From: Pseudomonas cichorii
GTDB lineage: Bacteria > Pseudomonadota > Gammaproteobacteria > Pseudomonadales > Pseudomonadaceae
Reading direction: 5' to 3'
Assembly (NCBI RefSeq): GCF_003700275.1
Contig: NZ_RBRE01000061.1
Span: 47,474 to 111,473, forward strand
DNA length: 64,000 nucleotides
Positions 12,284 to 21,560 of the stretch are shown in pieces. The number at the start of each line of letters is the position of its first letter. Position 1 is the first letter of the stretch. Made by a program: the position numbers and the translations under genes. The notes beneath the pieces are model-generated. The model did not search any database. It saw nothing but the letters and a program-made list of their open reading frames with translations, and was not told where the DNA came from.

Positions 12284-12306
12284 AGCCCGCACTAGCGGGC
12301 TTTCTT
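12284..12306 (+). terminator. Terminator after tRNA-Leu
   Basis: AGCCCGC (12284-12290), loop ACTA, GCGGGCT (12295-12301), then TTCTT. It ends the ftsH-secG-tRNA-Leu transcript. Confidence 0.8.
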
Positions 12307-12322
12307 GTAGGTGGATGTTCGA

Positions 12323-12351
12323 TTGACCCTTTAAGGGAACGGTCGTATACT
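12323..12351 (+). promoter_or_regulatory. Sigma-70 promoter of the initiator tRNA / rimP-nusA operon
   Basis: TTGACC (12323-12328) and TATACT (12346-12351) are separated by 17 bases and lie about 16 bases before the tRNA. This is a strong consensus-like promoter, as expected for a stable RNA gene. Confidence 0.75.
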
Positions 12352-12367
12352 TCCGCCCCAGCTTTGT

Positions 12368-12444
<77 letters not shown>

Positions 12445-12452
12445 GTTTCGCG

Positions 12453-12478
12453 AAGCCCCTATTCTAGGGGCTTTTTGT
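12453..12478 (+). terminator. Terminator-like hairpin after tRNA-fMet
   Basis: AAGCCCCTA, loop TTC, TAGGGGCTT, then a T run. It would end most tRNA transcripts before rimP, so entry into the rimP-nusA operon probably needs read-through or another promoter. Confidence 0.8.
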
Positions 12479-12522
12479 TAGCTGGACAGTACATGACGCC
12501 GGTGTTCAGCGGCGTTTTCGTG

Positions 12523-12550
12523 ATGGGCTTAAGCCCATTTTTTTATTTTT
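12523..12550 (+). terminator. Second terminator or attenuator in the rimP leader
   Basis: ATGGGCTTAAGCCCAT is a perfect 16-base palindrome (12523-12538) followed by a run of about a dozen bases that is almost all T. It sits only 35 bases before the rimP start, inside the operon leader, so it can only function there by being read through conditionally. Confidence 0.75.
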
Positions 12551-12573
12551 AAAGCATGCACGAGGGGGTTCAG

Positions 12574-13032
12574 GTGTCGAGCAAGCTAGAACAGTTGCAG
12601 GCCTTGTTGGCCCCTGTGGTCGAGGCTCTTGGCTATCAATGCTGGGGAATAGAGTTTCTTTCCCAGGGCCGACATTCACTGCTGCGCATTTATATCGACA
12701 AAGAAGGTGGCGTACTGGTGGAAGACTGCGAAACAGTCAGTCGCCAGGTCAGCGGTGTATTGGATGTAGAAGATCCCATCAGCGCTGAATACACGCTTGA
12801 AGTGTCTTCTCCCGGCATGGATCGCCCACTGTTCACTCTTGAACAGTTTGCTTTGCACGCTGGGGAACAAGTGAAAATAAAGCTGCGCTCGCCATTCGAT
12901 GGTCGACGCAACTTTCAGGGTCTTCTCCGCGGGGTGGAGGAGCAGGATGTCGTGGTGCATGTAGAAGACCACGAATACCTGTTGCCGATCGACTTGATCG
13001 ACAAAGCCAACATTATTCCCACGTTTGACTGA
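12574..13032 (+). CDS. rimP: Ribosome maturation factor RimP
   Basis: RimP helps 30S subunit maturation. The 152-residue protein has the N-terminal alpha/beta domain (YQCWGIEFLSQGRHSLLRIYID, with SRQVSGVLDVEDPI and YTLEVSSPGMDRPLF) and a C-terminal SH3-like domain. GTG 12574 is preferred to ATG 12556 because GAGGGGG lies five bases before it and the product then begins VSSKLEQLQALL as in other pseudomonads. It is the first protein gene of the nusA-infB operon. Confidence 0.95.
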   Translation: MSSKLEQLQALLAPVVEALGYQCWGIEFLSQGRHSLLRIYIDKEGGVLVEDCETVSRQVSGVLDVEDPISAEYTLEVSSPGMDRPLFTLEQFALHAGEQVKIKLRSPFDGRRNFQGLLRGVEEQDVVVHVEDHEYLLPIDLIDKANIIPTFD

Positions 13033-13091
13033 GACGTGCCAGATACTGCGGATCCCGCGGATCCAATGGCTTGCGAAAGGCGAGGCGTACG

Positions 13092-14573
13092 ATGAGCAAA
13101 GAAGTACTGCTGGTTGTTGAGTCGGTGTCCAATGAAAAGGGCGTTCCGGCAGGTGTGATTTTTGAAGCGTTGGAGCTGGCCCTGGCCACTGCTACCAAAA
13201 AGCGTTTTGAAGATGAAGTTGAACTGCGTGTGGAAATCAACCGCCACACCGGAAACTACGAGACTTTCCGTCGCTGGACTGTGGTCGAAGACGAAGATCT
13301 GGACGATCCGGCCTACGAGCTGGCTGTTGATCAGGCCCAGGCCAAGAAGCCGGGTGCTGTCGCTGGCGATCTTATCGAAGAAAAGATCGAGTCCATCGAG
13401 TTCGGTCGCATTGCTGCGCAGACCGCCAAGCAAGTCATTGTGCAAAAGGTTCGTGAAGCCGAGCGTGCTCAGGTGGTCGATGCCTATCGCGAGCGTCTGG
13501 GCGAAATCATTTCCGGCACTGTGAAAAAGGTTACACGTGACAATGTCATCGTTGACCTGGGCAACAATGCCGAAGCACTGCTGGCTCGCGAAGACATCAT
13601 CTCCCGGGAGACTTTCCGGGTCGGTGTACGTCTGCGGGCTCTGCTGAAAGAAATTCGCACTGAAAACCGTGGCCCTCAGTTGATCCTGTCGCGTACTGCG
13701 CCAGAGATGCTGATCGAGCTTTTCCGTATCGAAGTACCGGAAATTGCCGAAGGTCTGATCGAGGTGATGGCTGCCTCCCGTGACCCGGGTTCGCGTGCAA
13801 AAATCGCTGTTCGCTCCAAGGACAAACGAATCGACCCGCAAGGCGCCTGTATCGGCATGCGTGGTTCGCGTGTTCAAGCCGTATCCGGCGAGTTGGGTGG
13901 CGAGCGTGTGGATATCGTGCTCTGGGACGATAACCCGGCGCAGTTCGTGATCAACGCAATGTCCCCTGCAGAAGTGGCGGCAATCATCGTCGATGAAGAT
14001 GCCCATGCAATGGATATCGCTGTTGGTGCGGACAACCTGGCTCAGGCCATTGGTCGTGGCGGTCAGAACGTGCGTCTGGCCAGTCAGTTGACTGGCTGGA
14101 CCCTGAACGTGATGACCGAATCGGACATCCAGGCCAAACAGCAGGCAGAGACTGGCGACATTCTGCGCAACTTCATCGACGAGCTGGAAGTCGACGAAGA
14201 CCTGGCGCAGGTGCTGGTTGATGAAGGCTTCACCAGCCTGGAAGAGATTGCCTACGTACCGCTGGAAGAAATGCTCAACATCGATGGCTTTGACGAAGAA
14301 ACCGTCAACGAGCTTCGCGCTCGTGCCAAGGATCGCTTGTTGACTAAAGCCATCGCTACTGAGGAAAAGCTGGCAGACGCCCATCCGGCCGAAGACCTGC
14401 TCTCGCTTGAGGGTATGGACAAGGATTTGGCGATGGAACTGGCGGTGCGCGGCGTAATTACCCGCGAAGACCTGGCCGAGCAGTCTATTGATGACCTGCT
14501 CGACATCGACGGCATTGACGATGATCGTGCCGGCAAGTTGATCATGGCCGCCCGAGCCCATTGGTTCGAGTAA
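13092..14573 (+). CDS. nusA: Transcription termination/antitermination factor NusA
   Basis: NusA binds RNA polymerase and modulates pausing, termination and rRNA antitermination. The 493-residue protein has the N-terminal polymerase-binding domain (MSKEVLLVVESVSNEKG), an S1 domain (ISGTVKKVTRDNVIVDLGNN), two KH domains (CIGMRGSRVQAVSGEL and AIGRGGQNVRLASQLTGW) and two acidic C-terminal repeats with helix-hairpin-helix character (GFTSLEEIAYVP; GVITREDLAEQ). In E. coli the product represses its own operon through leader terminators; the hairpins before rimP would allow the same here. Confidence 0.97.
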   Translation: MSKEVLLVVESVSNEKGVPAGVIFEALELALATATKKRFEDEVELRVEINRHTGNYETFRRWTVVEDEDLDDPAYELAVDQAQAKKPGAVAGDLIEEKIESIEFGRIAAQTAKQVIVQKVREAERAQVVDAYRERLGEIISGTVKKVTRDNVIVDLGNNAEALLAREDIISRETFRVGVRLRALLKEIRTENRGPQLILSRTAPEMLIELFRIEVPEIAEGLIEVMAASRDPGSRAKIAVRSKDKRIDPQGACIGMRGSRVQAVSGELGGERVDIVLWDDNPAQFVINAMSPAEVAAIIVDEDAHAMDIAVGADNLAQAIGRGGQNVRLASQLTGWTLNVMTESDIQAKQQAETGDILRNFIDELEVDEDLAQVLVDEGFTSLEEIAYVPLEEMLNIDGFDEETVNELRARAKDRLLTKAIATEEKLADAHPAEDLLSLEGMDKDLAMELAVRGVITREDLAEQSIDDLLDIDGIDDDRAGKLIMAARAHWFE

Positions 14574-14599
14574 CAGGCGCGGCCTGAGGAGAGAAGTGC

Positions 14600-17146
14600 A
14601 TGACGCAAGTCACGGTGAAACAACTGGCCGATGAGGTCAAAACACCGGTAGAGCGCCTGCTGCAGCAGATGCGTGAGGCAGGTCTGCCGCACACCGCCGC
14701 CGAGGAAAATGTGTCCGACAGTGAAAAGCAATCGTTGCTGACTCACTTGAAAAGCAGTCACAAGGCTAAGGTGGAAGAGCCGCGCAAGATTACCTTGCAG
14801 CGCAAGACCACAAGCACCTTGCGTGTTGCTGGCAGCAAAAGCATCAGCGTTGAAGTGCGCAAGAAGAAAGTTTTCGTGCAACGCAGCCCGGAAGAAATTG
14901 AAGCCGAGCGCAAGCGTGAGCTGGATGAACGCCGTGCGGTAGAAAATGCCGCTCGTCAAAAGGCTGAAGAAGAGTCCAAGCGTCGCGCCGAAGAAGAAGC
15001 GCGCCGCCAGCCTGCTGCCCAACCGGTTGCCAGCGAAGCCTCTGCACCAGCTCCAGTGGCTGCTGCCGCTGCCGAGCCAGTGCGTGAAGCATCTGCGGCA
15101 CCTGCTGCTGCGCCAACATCTGCAGCACCAGCTGCACCTGTTGTCGAAGTTCGCAAGCGTGATGATCAGCGTCGTCCGGACAAGACCCGTGGCGATGACC
15201 GCAATGCTCGTAGTGGCGACGGTGAGCGCAAGAATGCTCCGCATCGTGCTTCGGTAAAAGAGAAAGCACCAGCTCCGCGTGTTGCGCCTCGTACTACCGA
15301 TGAAGAAAGCGATGGTTTCCGTCGTGGCGGTCGTGGCAAGTCCAAGCTGAAGAAACGCAATGCCCACGGTTTCCAGAACCCTACCGGTCCGGTTATTCGT
15401 GACGTTGCCATCGGCGAGACCATCACGGTCGGCGAGCTGTCGGCACAGATGTCCGTCAAGGCAGCTGAAGTCATCAAGTTCATGTTCAAGCTGGGCACTC
15501 CGGTGACCATCAACCAGGTACTGGATCAGGAAACTGCCCAGTTGATCGCCGAAGAGCTGGGCCACAAGGTCACGCTGGTCAGCGACAACGCCCTGGAAGA
15601 TTCCCTGGCCGAATCGCTGAAGTTCGTCGGCGAAACCTTCGCCCGTGCTCCGGTCGTGACGGTAATGGGTCACGTTGACCACGGTAAGACGTCCCTGCTC
15701 GACTATATCCGTCGTGCCAAGGTAGCTGCTGGCGAAGCCGGTGGTATCACCCAGCACATCGGTGCCTACCACGTTGAAACCGAACGCGGCATGGTTACCT
15801 TCCTCGACACCCCGGGTCACGCCGCGTTTACCGCAATGCGTGCCCGTGGTGCCAAGGCGACCGATATCGTCATCCTGGTCGTTGCTGCTGACGACGGCGT
15901 GATGCCGCAAACCATCGAAGCCGTTCAGCATGCTGTCGCTGCTGGCGTGCCACTGGTGGTTGCAGTGAACAAGATCGACAAGCCGGGTGCAGATCTCGAT
16001 CGCATCCGTAGCGAGTTGTCGGTTCACGGCGTGACTTCCGAAGAGTGGGGCGGTGATACGCCTTTCGTTCCGGTTTCCGCGAAAATGGGTACCGGCGTTG
16101 ACGAACTGCTCGAAGCGGTCCTGCTGCAAGCCGAAGTCCTGGAGCTCAAGGCCACTCCATCGGCTCCTGGCCGTGGTGTCGTGGTCGAGTCCCGTCTGGA
16201 CAAGGGCCGCGGCCCGGTTGCGACGGTTCTGGTTCAGGACGGTACGCTGCGTCAGGGCGACATGGTTCTGGTCGGCTCGAACTTCGGCCGTATCCGCGCC
16301 ATGCTCGACGAGAACGGCAAGCCTGTAAAAGAAGCTGGCCCGTCGATTCCGGTCGAGATTCTCGGTCTGGATGGCACGCCGGATGCCGGCGACGAGATGA
16401 GCGTACTGGCTGACGAGAAGAAGGCCCGTGAGGTCGCTCTGTTCCGTCAAGGCAAGTTCCGCGAAGTCAAACTGGCTCGCGCTCATGCTGGCAAGCTGGA
16501 AAACATCTTCGAGAACATGGGTCAGGAAGAGAAGAAGACGCTTAACATCGTCCTCAAATCCGACGTCCGTGGTTCGCTGGAAGCACTGCAGGGCGCCCTG
16601 GGCGGCCTGGGTAACGACGAAGTGCAAGTACGTGTGGTCGGCGGCGGTGTCGGTGGTATCACCGAGAGCGATGCCAACCTGGCACTGGCTTCCAACGCTG
16701 TACTGTTCGGCTTCAACGTGCGTGCCGATGCTGGCGCTCGCAAGATCGTCGAGCAGGAAGGTCTGGATATGCGTTATTACAACGTGATCTACGACATCAT
16801 CGAAGACGTCAAGAAAGCGCTGACCGGTATGCTGGGCAGCGATGTTCGCGAGAACATCCTCGGTATCGCCGAAGTGCGTGACGTGTTCCGCTCGCCGAAG
16901 TTTGGTGCGATCGCAGGTTGTATGGTTGTTGAAGGTGTCGTTCACCGTAACCGTCCGATCCGCGTTCTGCGCGACGACATCGTTATCTTTGAAGGCGAGC
17001 TGGAATCCCTGCGCCGCTTCAAGGACGATGCTTCTGATGTTCGTGCCGGCATGGAATGCGGTATCGGCGTCAAGAGCTACAACGACGTCAAGGTCGGTGA
17101 CAAGATCGAAGTCTTCGAGAAGGTCCAGGTTGCTCGCAGCCTTTAA
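14600..17146 (+). CDS. infB: Translation initiation factor IF-2
   Basis: IF-2 is the GTPase that brings fMet-tRNA to the 30S subunit and promotes subunit joining. The 848-residue protein has the N-terminal IF2_N domain (VTVKQLADEVKTPVERLLQQ), a long charged Glu/Arg/Ala/Pro-rich linker about 90-250, a second IF2_N unit, then the G domain with GHVDHGKT (G1), DTPGHAAF (G3) and NKIDKPGAD (G4), followed by the domains that bind fMet-tRNA. The linker has the low complexity typical of this gene. It sits 26 bases after nusA. Confidence 0.98.
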   Translation: MTQVTVKQLADEVKTPVERLLQQMREAGLPHTAAEENVSDSEKQSLLTHLKSSHKAKVEEPRKITLQRKTTSTLRVAGSKSISVEVRKKKVFVQRSPEEIEAERKRELDERRAVENAARQKAEEESKRRAEEEARRQPAAQPVASEASAPAPVAAAAAEPVREASAAPAAAPTSAAPAAPVVEVRKRDDQRRPDKTRGDDRNARSGDGERKNAPHRASVKEKAPAPRVAPRTTDEESDGFRRGGRGKSKLKKRNAHGFQNPTGPVIRDVAIGETITVGELSAQMSVKAAEVIKFMFKLGTPVTINQVLDQETAQLIAEELGHKVTLVSDNALEDSLAESLKFVGETFARAPVVTVMGHVDHGKTSLLDYIRRAKVAAGEAGGITQHIGAYHVETERGMVTFLDTPGHAAFTAMRARGAKATDIVILVVAADDGVMPQTIEAVQHAVAAGVPLVVAVNKIDKPGADLDRIRSELSVHGVTSEEWGGDTPFVPVSAKMGTGVDELLEAVLLQAEVLELKATPSAPGRGVVVESRLDKGRGPVATVLVQDGTLRQGDMVLVGSNFGRIRAMLDENGKPVKEAGPSIPVEILGLDGTPDAGDEMSVLADEKKAREVALFRQGKFREVKLARAHAGKLENIFENMGQEEKKTLNIVLKSDVRGSLEALQGALGGLGNDEVQVRVVGGGVGGITESDANLALASNAVLFGFNVRADAGARKIVEQEGLDMRYYNVIYDIIEDVKKALTGMLGSDVRENILGIAEVRDVFRSPKFGAIAGCMVVEGVVHRNRPIRVLRDDIVIFEGELESLRRFKDDASDVRAGMECGIGVKSYNDVKVGDKIEVFEKVQVARSL

Positions 17147-17175
17147 ATCGCGAGCTACAGGAGCCATGGCAGAAC

Positions 17176-17256
17176 GAGGCATGCAAATGCCTCAGCCTCT
17201 GTCATGGGGCTCTAAACGCAACGCCCGGTCTGGCAACTGTCAGGCCGGGCGTTTGC
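17176..17256 (+). promoter_or_regulatory. Two hairpins between infB and rbfA
   Basis: GAGGCAT/ATGCCTC (17176-17193) and AACGCCCGG/CCGGGCGTT (17220-17252) fill the 161-base gap. The second has only TTTG after it, so it is at best a weak terminator. They may be RNA processing or stability elements within the operon. Confidence 0.5.
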
Positions 17257-17307
17257 CGCTTTCAGACTGTCAGGGTTTGGTCCCGAGTCAGTAACAGGTA
17301 GCAAACC

Positions 17308-17724
17308 ATGGCAAAAGAATATAGCCGTACCCAACGAATCGGCGATCAGATGCAGCGCGAACTGGCGCAATTGATCCGTCGCGAAATCAAGGACCCACGT
17401 GTGGGTCTGGTCACCATCACGGCAGTCGATGTCAGCCGCGATGTGGGACACGCCAAGATCTTCATGACCGTAATGGGTCAGGACAGCGCCGAGGAAATCG
17501 CGCAGACCATCAAGGTGCTCAATTCCGCCGCTGGCTTCCTGCGCATGCAGCTGGCCCGTGAAATGAAGCTGCGCAGTGTGCCGCAACTGCATTTCCACTA
17601 CGACGAAAGCGTGGCGCGTGGTGCACATCTCTCGGCATTGATCGAGCGTGCAGTGGCCGAAGACGGACAACATCAGGAAGGTTCCGCGCCACAAGGCACG
17701 AAGCCGGACAGTACCGAGGAGTAA
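17308..17724 (+). CDS. rbfA: 30S ribosome-binding factor RbfA
   Basis: RbfA binds immature 30S subunits and aids 16S rRNA 5'-end maturation and cold adaptation. The 138-residue KH-like protein begins MAKEYSRTQRIGDQMQREL and contains REIKDPRVGLVTITAVDVSRD, FLRMQLAREMKLRSVPQL and FHYDESVARG, with a polar variable tail. truB starts three bases after its stop, so the pair is translationally coupled. Confidence 0.96.
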   Translation: MAKEYSRTQRIGDQMQRELAQLIRREIKDPRVGLVTITAVDVSRDVGHAKIFMTVMGQDSAEEIAQTIKVLNSAAGFLRMQLAREMKLRSVPQLHFHYDESVARGAHLSALIERAVAEDGQHQEGSAPQGTKPDSTEE

Positions 17725-17727
17725 GGC

Positions 17728-18645
17728 GTGGCTCAGGTCAAGCGTATACGCCGCAACGTCAGCGGGATCATCCTGCTCGACAAGCCTCTGGGCTTTACTT
17801 CCAATGCGGCCCTGCAAAAGGTTCGTTGGTTGCTCAATGCCGAAAAGGCCGGGCATACCGGTAGTCTCGATCCGCTGGCTACAGGTGTGTTGCCGTTGTG
17901 CTTTGGTGAGGCCACCAAGTTCTCCCAATACCTGCTCGATTCGGACAAGTCCTACGAAACGCTTATGCAGTTGGGTAAGACCACCACCACGGCAGACTCC
18001 GAAGGCGAGGTTTTGCAGACTCGCCCGGTGACCGTTGGTCGTGAAGATATCGAAGCGGTTCTGCCGGCTTTTCGCGGTCAAATCAGCCAGATACCTCCGA
18101 TGTACTCGGCCCTCAAGCGTGATGGACAGCCTCTTTACAAGCTGGCCCGTGCAGGTGAAGTAGTGGAGCGCGAGCCTCGTTCTGTTACTATTGCGCGCCT
18201 GGAATTGCTGGCGAGCGAGTCCGAGACGGCGCGTCTTTCGGTCGATTGCAGCAAAGGCACCTATATCCGGACCCTGGTCGAGGATATTGGTGAGAAACTG
18301 GGCTGTGGTGCCTATGTTGCCGAACTGCGTCGTACCCAGGCCGGGCCTTTCGACCTGAGCCAGACGGTGACGCTGGAAGAGCTTGAGCAAGTGCATGCCG
18401 ACGGTGGCAACGAAGCGGTTGACCGTTTCCTGATGCCATCTGACAGCGGTCTGCTACATTGGCCACTGCTGACGTTCTCGGAACACAGTTCTTTCTACTG
18501 GCTGCATGGTCAGCCGGTAAGAGCACCGGACGCACCGAAGTTCGGTATGGTTCGGGTGCAGGATCACGAAGGTCGCTTCATCGGTATCGGTGAAGTAAGC
18601 GAAGACGGGCGTATAGCGCCGCGTCGCTTGATTCGGTCAGAATGA
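17728..18645 (+). CDS. truB: tRNA pseudouridine-55 synthase
   Basis: TruB makes the universal pseudouridine 55 of tRNA T-arms. The 305-residue protein has ILLDKPLGFTSN, the catalytic Asp in GHTGSLDPLATGVLPLC, YSALKRDGQPLYKLAR and the DCSKGTYIRTLVEDIG motif, followed by a C-terminal PUA-like part. The start is GTG, with GAGGA seven bases before it. Confidence 0.97.
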   Translation: MAQVKRIRRNVSGIILLDKPLGFTSNAALQKVRWLLNAEKAGHTGSLDPLATGVLPLCFGEATKFSQYLLDSDKSYETLMQLGKTTTTADSEGEVLQTRPVTVGREDIEAVLPAFRGQISQIPPMYSALKRDGQPLYKLARAGEVVEREPRSVTIARLELLASESETARLSVDCSKGTYIRTLVEDIGEKLGCGAYVAELRRTQAGPFDLSQTVTLEELEQVHADGGNEAVDRFLMPSDSGLLHWPLLTFSEHSSFYWLHGQPVRAPDAPKFGMVRVQDHEGRFIGIGEVSEDGRIAPRRLIRSE

Positions 18646-18797
18646 CCGGAACCGGTCTGTTTGCATGCAAACGGGCTGGCACGAGGGTGGCTGTCAACAG
18701 GCGCGGTCACATCTCATTTTTAAATACAGGGATTTGTCCCTGGCCTGTTGGAATCGTCTTCCCCGGAAGCGGTTTCCTTTACTGAAGGATTGCCCAC

Positions 18798-19067
18798 ATG
18801 GCACTCAGCGTTGAAGAAAAAGCTCAGATCGTAACCGACTACCAGCAAGCTGTTGGTGATACTGGTTCGCCAGAAGTGCAAGTTGCACTGCTGACCGCCA
18901 ACATCAACAAACTGCAAGGCCACTTCAAGGCCAACGGTAAGGACCACCACTCGCGTCGTGGTCTGATCCGTATGGTAAACCAGCGTCGCAAGCTGCTGGA
19001 TTACCTGAAAGGTAAGGACGTTAGCCGTTACAGCACCCTGATCGGTCGTCTGGGTCTGCGTCGCTAA
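18798..19067 (+). CDS. rpsO: 30S ribosomal protein S15
   Basis: S15 binds 16S rRNA early in assembly and forms intersubunit bridge B4. The 89-residue protein is of standard length and ends RYSTLIGRLGLRR. The 152-base gap before it contains the palindromic GTTTGCATGCAAAC near 18660 and probably carries its own promoter and an S15-responsive leader, but no known element can be drawn confidently. Confidence 0.98.
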   Translation: MALSVEEKAQIVTDYQQAVGDTGSPEVQVALLTANINKLQGHFKANGKDHHSRRGLIRMVNQRRKLLDYLKGKDVSRYSTLIGRLGLRR

Positions 19068-19080
19068 TAACGACGTTGCA

Positions 19081-19145
19081 AGAGGTTGGTTGTCTGTCAT
19101 GATTCGTCGGTCTAATCGACGGTTCCTGGCAGGCTCCCAGCCTCT
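19081..19145 (+). promoter_or_regulatory. Long stem-loop in the rpsO-pnp gap (likely RNase III site)
   Basis: AGAGGTTGG (19081-19089) pairs with CCAGCCTCT (19137-19145), continued inward by TGTCTGTCA with TGGCAGGC and closed by CGTCG/CGACG. This gives an extended, slightly bulged stem about 100 bases before the pnp start. In E. coli a comparable leader stem is cut by RNase III and lets PNPase repress its own synthesis. By position and shape the same is inferred here. Confidence 0.65.
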
Positions 19146-19241
19146 AGTTTTATCTGGACTGCCGAAGGGTCCGATTCCCCTCGCTGCCCAAGAATTCGCA
19201 AGAAACCAGTTCCCCAAGAGCCACAGAAAAGGTAGGAAACC

Positions 19242-21347
19242 GTGAACCCGGTAATCAAGAAATTTCAGTTCGGTCAATCGACCGTAACCCTGGAGACTGG
19301 CCGCATCGCCCGTCAGGCTTCCGGCGCAGTATTGGTCACCGTTGACGACGACGTCAGCGTATTGGTGACAGTGGTCGGTGCCAAGCACGCCGATGCCAGC
19401 AAGGGCTTCTTCCCTCTGTCCGTGCACTATCAGGAAAAGACCTACGCTGCCGGCAAGATCCCTGGTGGTTTCTTCAAGCGTGAAGGCCGTCCTTCCGAGA
19501 AAGAAACCCTGACTTCGCGTCTGATCGACCGTCCGATCCGTCCGTTGTTTCCAGAAGGCTTCATGAACGAAGTGCAGGTTGTCTGCACCGTGGTTTCCAC
19601 CAGCAAGAAAACCGATCCGGACATCGCAGCGATGATCGGCACTTCGGCTGCCCTGGCCATCTCCGGCATTCCGTTCGACGGTCCTGTCGGCGCTGCCCGC
19701 GTTGCTTTCCACGAAAGCACCGGCTACCTGCTGAACCCTACTTACGAGCAACTGCAGGCTTCCAGCCTGGACATGGTTGTTGCCGGTACTTCCGAAGCCG
19801 TTCTGATGGTTGAATCCGAAGCCAAGGAGCTGACCGAAGACCAGATGCTGGGTGCCGTACTGTTCGCCCACGACGAATTCCAGGTCGTGATCAACGCCGT
19901 CAAGGAGCTGGCCGCCGAAGCCGCCAAGCCTACCTGGGACTGGCAGCCAAAGCCTGAAGCGACTGACCTGCTGGGCGCGATCCGTTCCGAGTTCGGCGAC
20001 GCGATCTCCCAGGCCTACACCATCACCATCAAGGCCGACCGTTATGCGCGTCTGGGCGAGCTGCGCGAGCAGATCGTTGCCAAGCTGGCCGTTGAAGAAG
20101 GCAGCCCGTCTGCCGGTGAAGTCAAAGCCGCTTTCGGCGAAATCGAATACCGTACCGTGCGCGAGAACATCGTCAACGGCAAACCACGTATCGATGGCCG
20201 TGACACCCGTACTGTTCGTCCGCTGAACATCGAAGTCGGCGTTCTGCCAAAGACTCACGGTTCGGCACTGTTCACCCGTGGCGAAACCCAGGCTCTGGTA
20301 GTCGCTACTCTGGGTACAGCGCGCGATGCACAGCTGCTCGATACCCTTGAAGGCGAGAAGAAAGACCCCTTCATGCTGCACTACAACTTCCCTCCGTTCT
20401 CGGTGGGCGAGTGTGGTCGCATGGGTGGTGCTGGTCGTCGTGAAATCGGTCACGGCCGTCTGGCACGCCGTAGCGTCCAGGCCATGCTGCCTGATGCAAC
20501 CGTGTTCCCGTACACCATCCGTGTGGTTTCGGAAATCACCGAGTCCAACGGTTCCAGCTCCATGGCTTCGGTCTGCGGTGCTTCCCTGGCTCTGATGGAC
20601 GCCGGTGTACCGATGAAGGCGCCAGTTGCCGGTATCGCCATGGGCCTGGTCAAGGAAGGCGAGAAATTCGCAGTTCTGACCGACATCCTGGGTGACGAAG
20701 ACCACCTGGGCGACATGGACTTCAAGGTAGCCGGTACCTCCAAAGGTGTTACCGCGCTGCAGATGGACATCAAGATCAAGGGCATCACCGAAGAAATCAT
20801 GGAGATCGCCCTGGGCCAGGCCCTGGAAGCTCGCCTGAACATTCTGGGTCAGATGAACCAGATCATTGGTCAGTCGCGTACCGAGCTGTCGGCCAACGCT
20901 CCGACCATGATCGCCATGAAGATCGACACCGACAAGATCCGTGACGTCATCGGTAAAGGCGGCGCGACCATCCGTGCAATCTGTGAAGAGACCAAGGCTT
21001 CGATCGATATCGAAGACGACGGCTCGATCAAGATCTTCGGTGAAACCAAGGAAGCTGCTGAAGCTGCACGTCAGCGCGTTTTGGGCATCACTGCCGAAGC
21101 GGAAATCGGCAAGATCTACGTCGGCAAGGTTGAGCGCATCGTCGACTTCGGCGCATTCGTAAACATCCTGCCGGGCAAGGACGGTCTGGTTCACATCTCC
21201 ATGCTGAGCGATGCTCGCGTAGAGAAAGTGACCGACATTCTGAAAGAAGGTCAGGAAGTCGAAGTTCTGGTACTGGACGTCGATAACCGCGGCCGTATCA
21301 AGCTGTCGATCAAGGACGTAGCCGCTGCGAAAGCATCGGGCGTCTGA
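19242..21347 (+). CDS. pnp: Polynucleotide phosphorylase
   Basis: PNPase is a trimeric 3'-5' phosphorolytic exoribonuclease and degradosome partner. The 701-residue protein has two RNase PH domains (the first opening FQFGQSTVTLETGRIARQ, the second with GETQALVVATLGT and EITESNGSSSMASVCG), a KH domain (IGKGGATIRAICEETKASI) and an S1 domain (GKVERIVDFGAFVNILPGKD). GTG 19242 follows GGTAGGA. It is the last gene of the operon; a strong terminator follows 20 bases later. Confidence 0.98.
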   Translation: MNPVIKKFQFGQSTVTLETGRIARQASGAVLVTVDDDVSVLVTVVGAKHADASKGFFPLSVHYQEKTYAAGKIPGGFFKREGRPSEKETLTSRLIDRPIRPLFPEGFMNEVQVVCTVVSTSKKTDPDIAAMIGTSAALAISGIPFDGPVGAARVAFHESTGYLLNPTYEQLQASSLDMVVAGTSEAVLMVESEAKELTEDQMLGAVLFAHDEFQVVINAVKELAAEAAKPTWDWQPKPEATDLLGAIRSEFGDAISQAYTITIKADRYARLGELREQIVAKLAVEEGSPSAGEVKAAFGEIEYRTVRENIVNGKPRIDGRDTRTVRPLNIEVGVLPKTHGSALFTRGETQALVVATLGTARDAQLLDTLEGEKKDPFMLHYNFPPFSVGECGRMGGAGRREIGHGRLARRSVQAMLPDATVFPYTIRVVSEITESNGSSSMASVCGASLALMDAGVPMKAPVAGIAMGLVKEGEKFAVLTDILGDEDHLGDMDFKVAGTSKGVTALQMDIKIKGITEEIMEIALGQALEARLNILGQMNQIIGQSRTELSANAPTMIAMKIDTDKIRDVIGKGGATIRAICEETKASIDIEDDGSIKIFGETKEAAEAARQRVLGITAEAEIGKIYVGKVERIVDFGAFVNILPGKDGLVHISMLSDARVEKVTDILKEGQEVEVLVLDVDNRGRIKLSIKDVAAAKASGV

Positions 21348-21366
21348 TCGCTCGACAGGCTCTGTC

Positions 21367-21395
21367 AAAAAAGGATCCTTCGGGATCCTTTTTTT
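21367..21395 (+). terminator. Terminator of the rimP-pnp operon
   Basis: AAGGATCC, loop TTCG, GGATCCTT followed by a T run, with A residues before the stem. A textbook rho-independent terminator that could also work on the minus strand. Confidence 0.92.
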
Positions 21396-21560
21396 ATGAG
21401 CGTAAAGAAAGGCTTGCGTAAGACAGCACCTTAAAACGCATGATAGGAACATGCATCTTGCATGTGAGGTTTTTCGGCGAACGGGCAATCTGCACGATGC
21501 GGCAAAATAGGAAAAAATATAACTTGTTGAATTTAGAGGATTTTATTTGATTTGGTAAAT

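Noticed and set aside
18674..18689. Sigma-54-like TGGCACGAGGGTGGC before rpsO
   Set aside because: The -12 half is TGGC rather than TTGC, and a ribosomal protein gene is an unlikely RpoN target; probably chance.
18720..21488. 922-codon minus-strand frame opposite pnp and rpsO
   Set aside because: Runs through two certain genes and a terminator; the composition is that of an antisense shadow.
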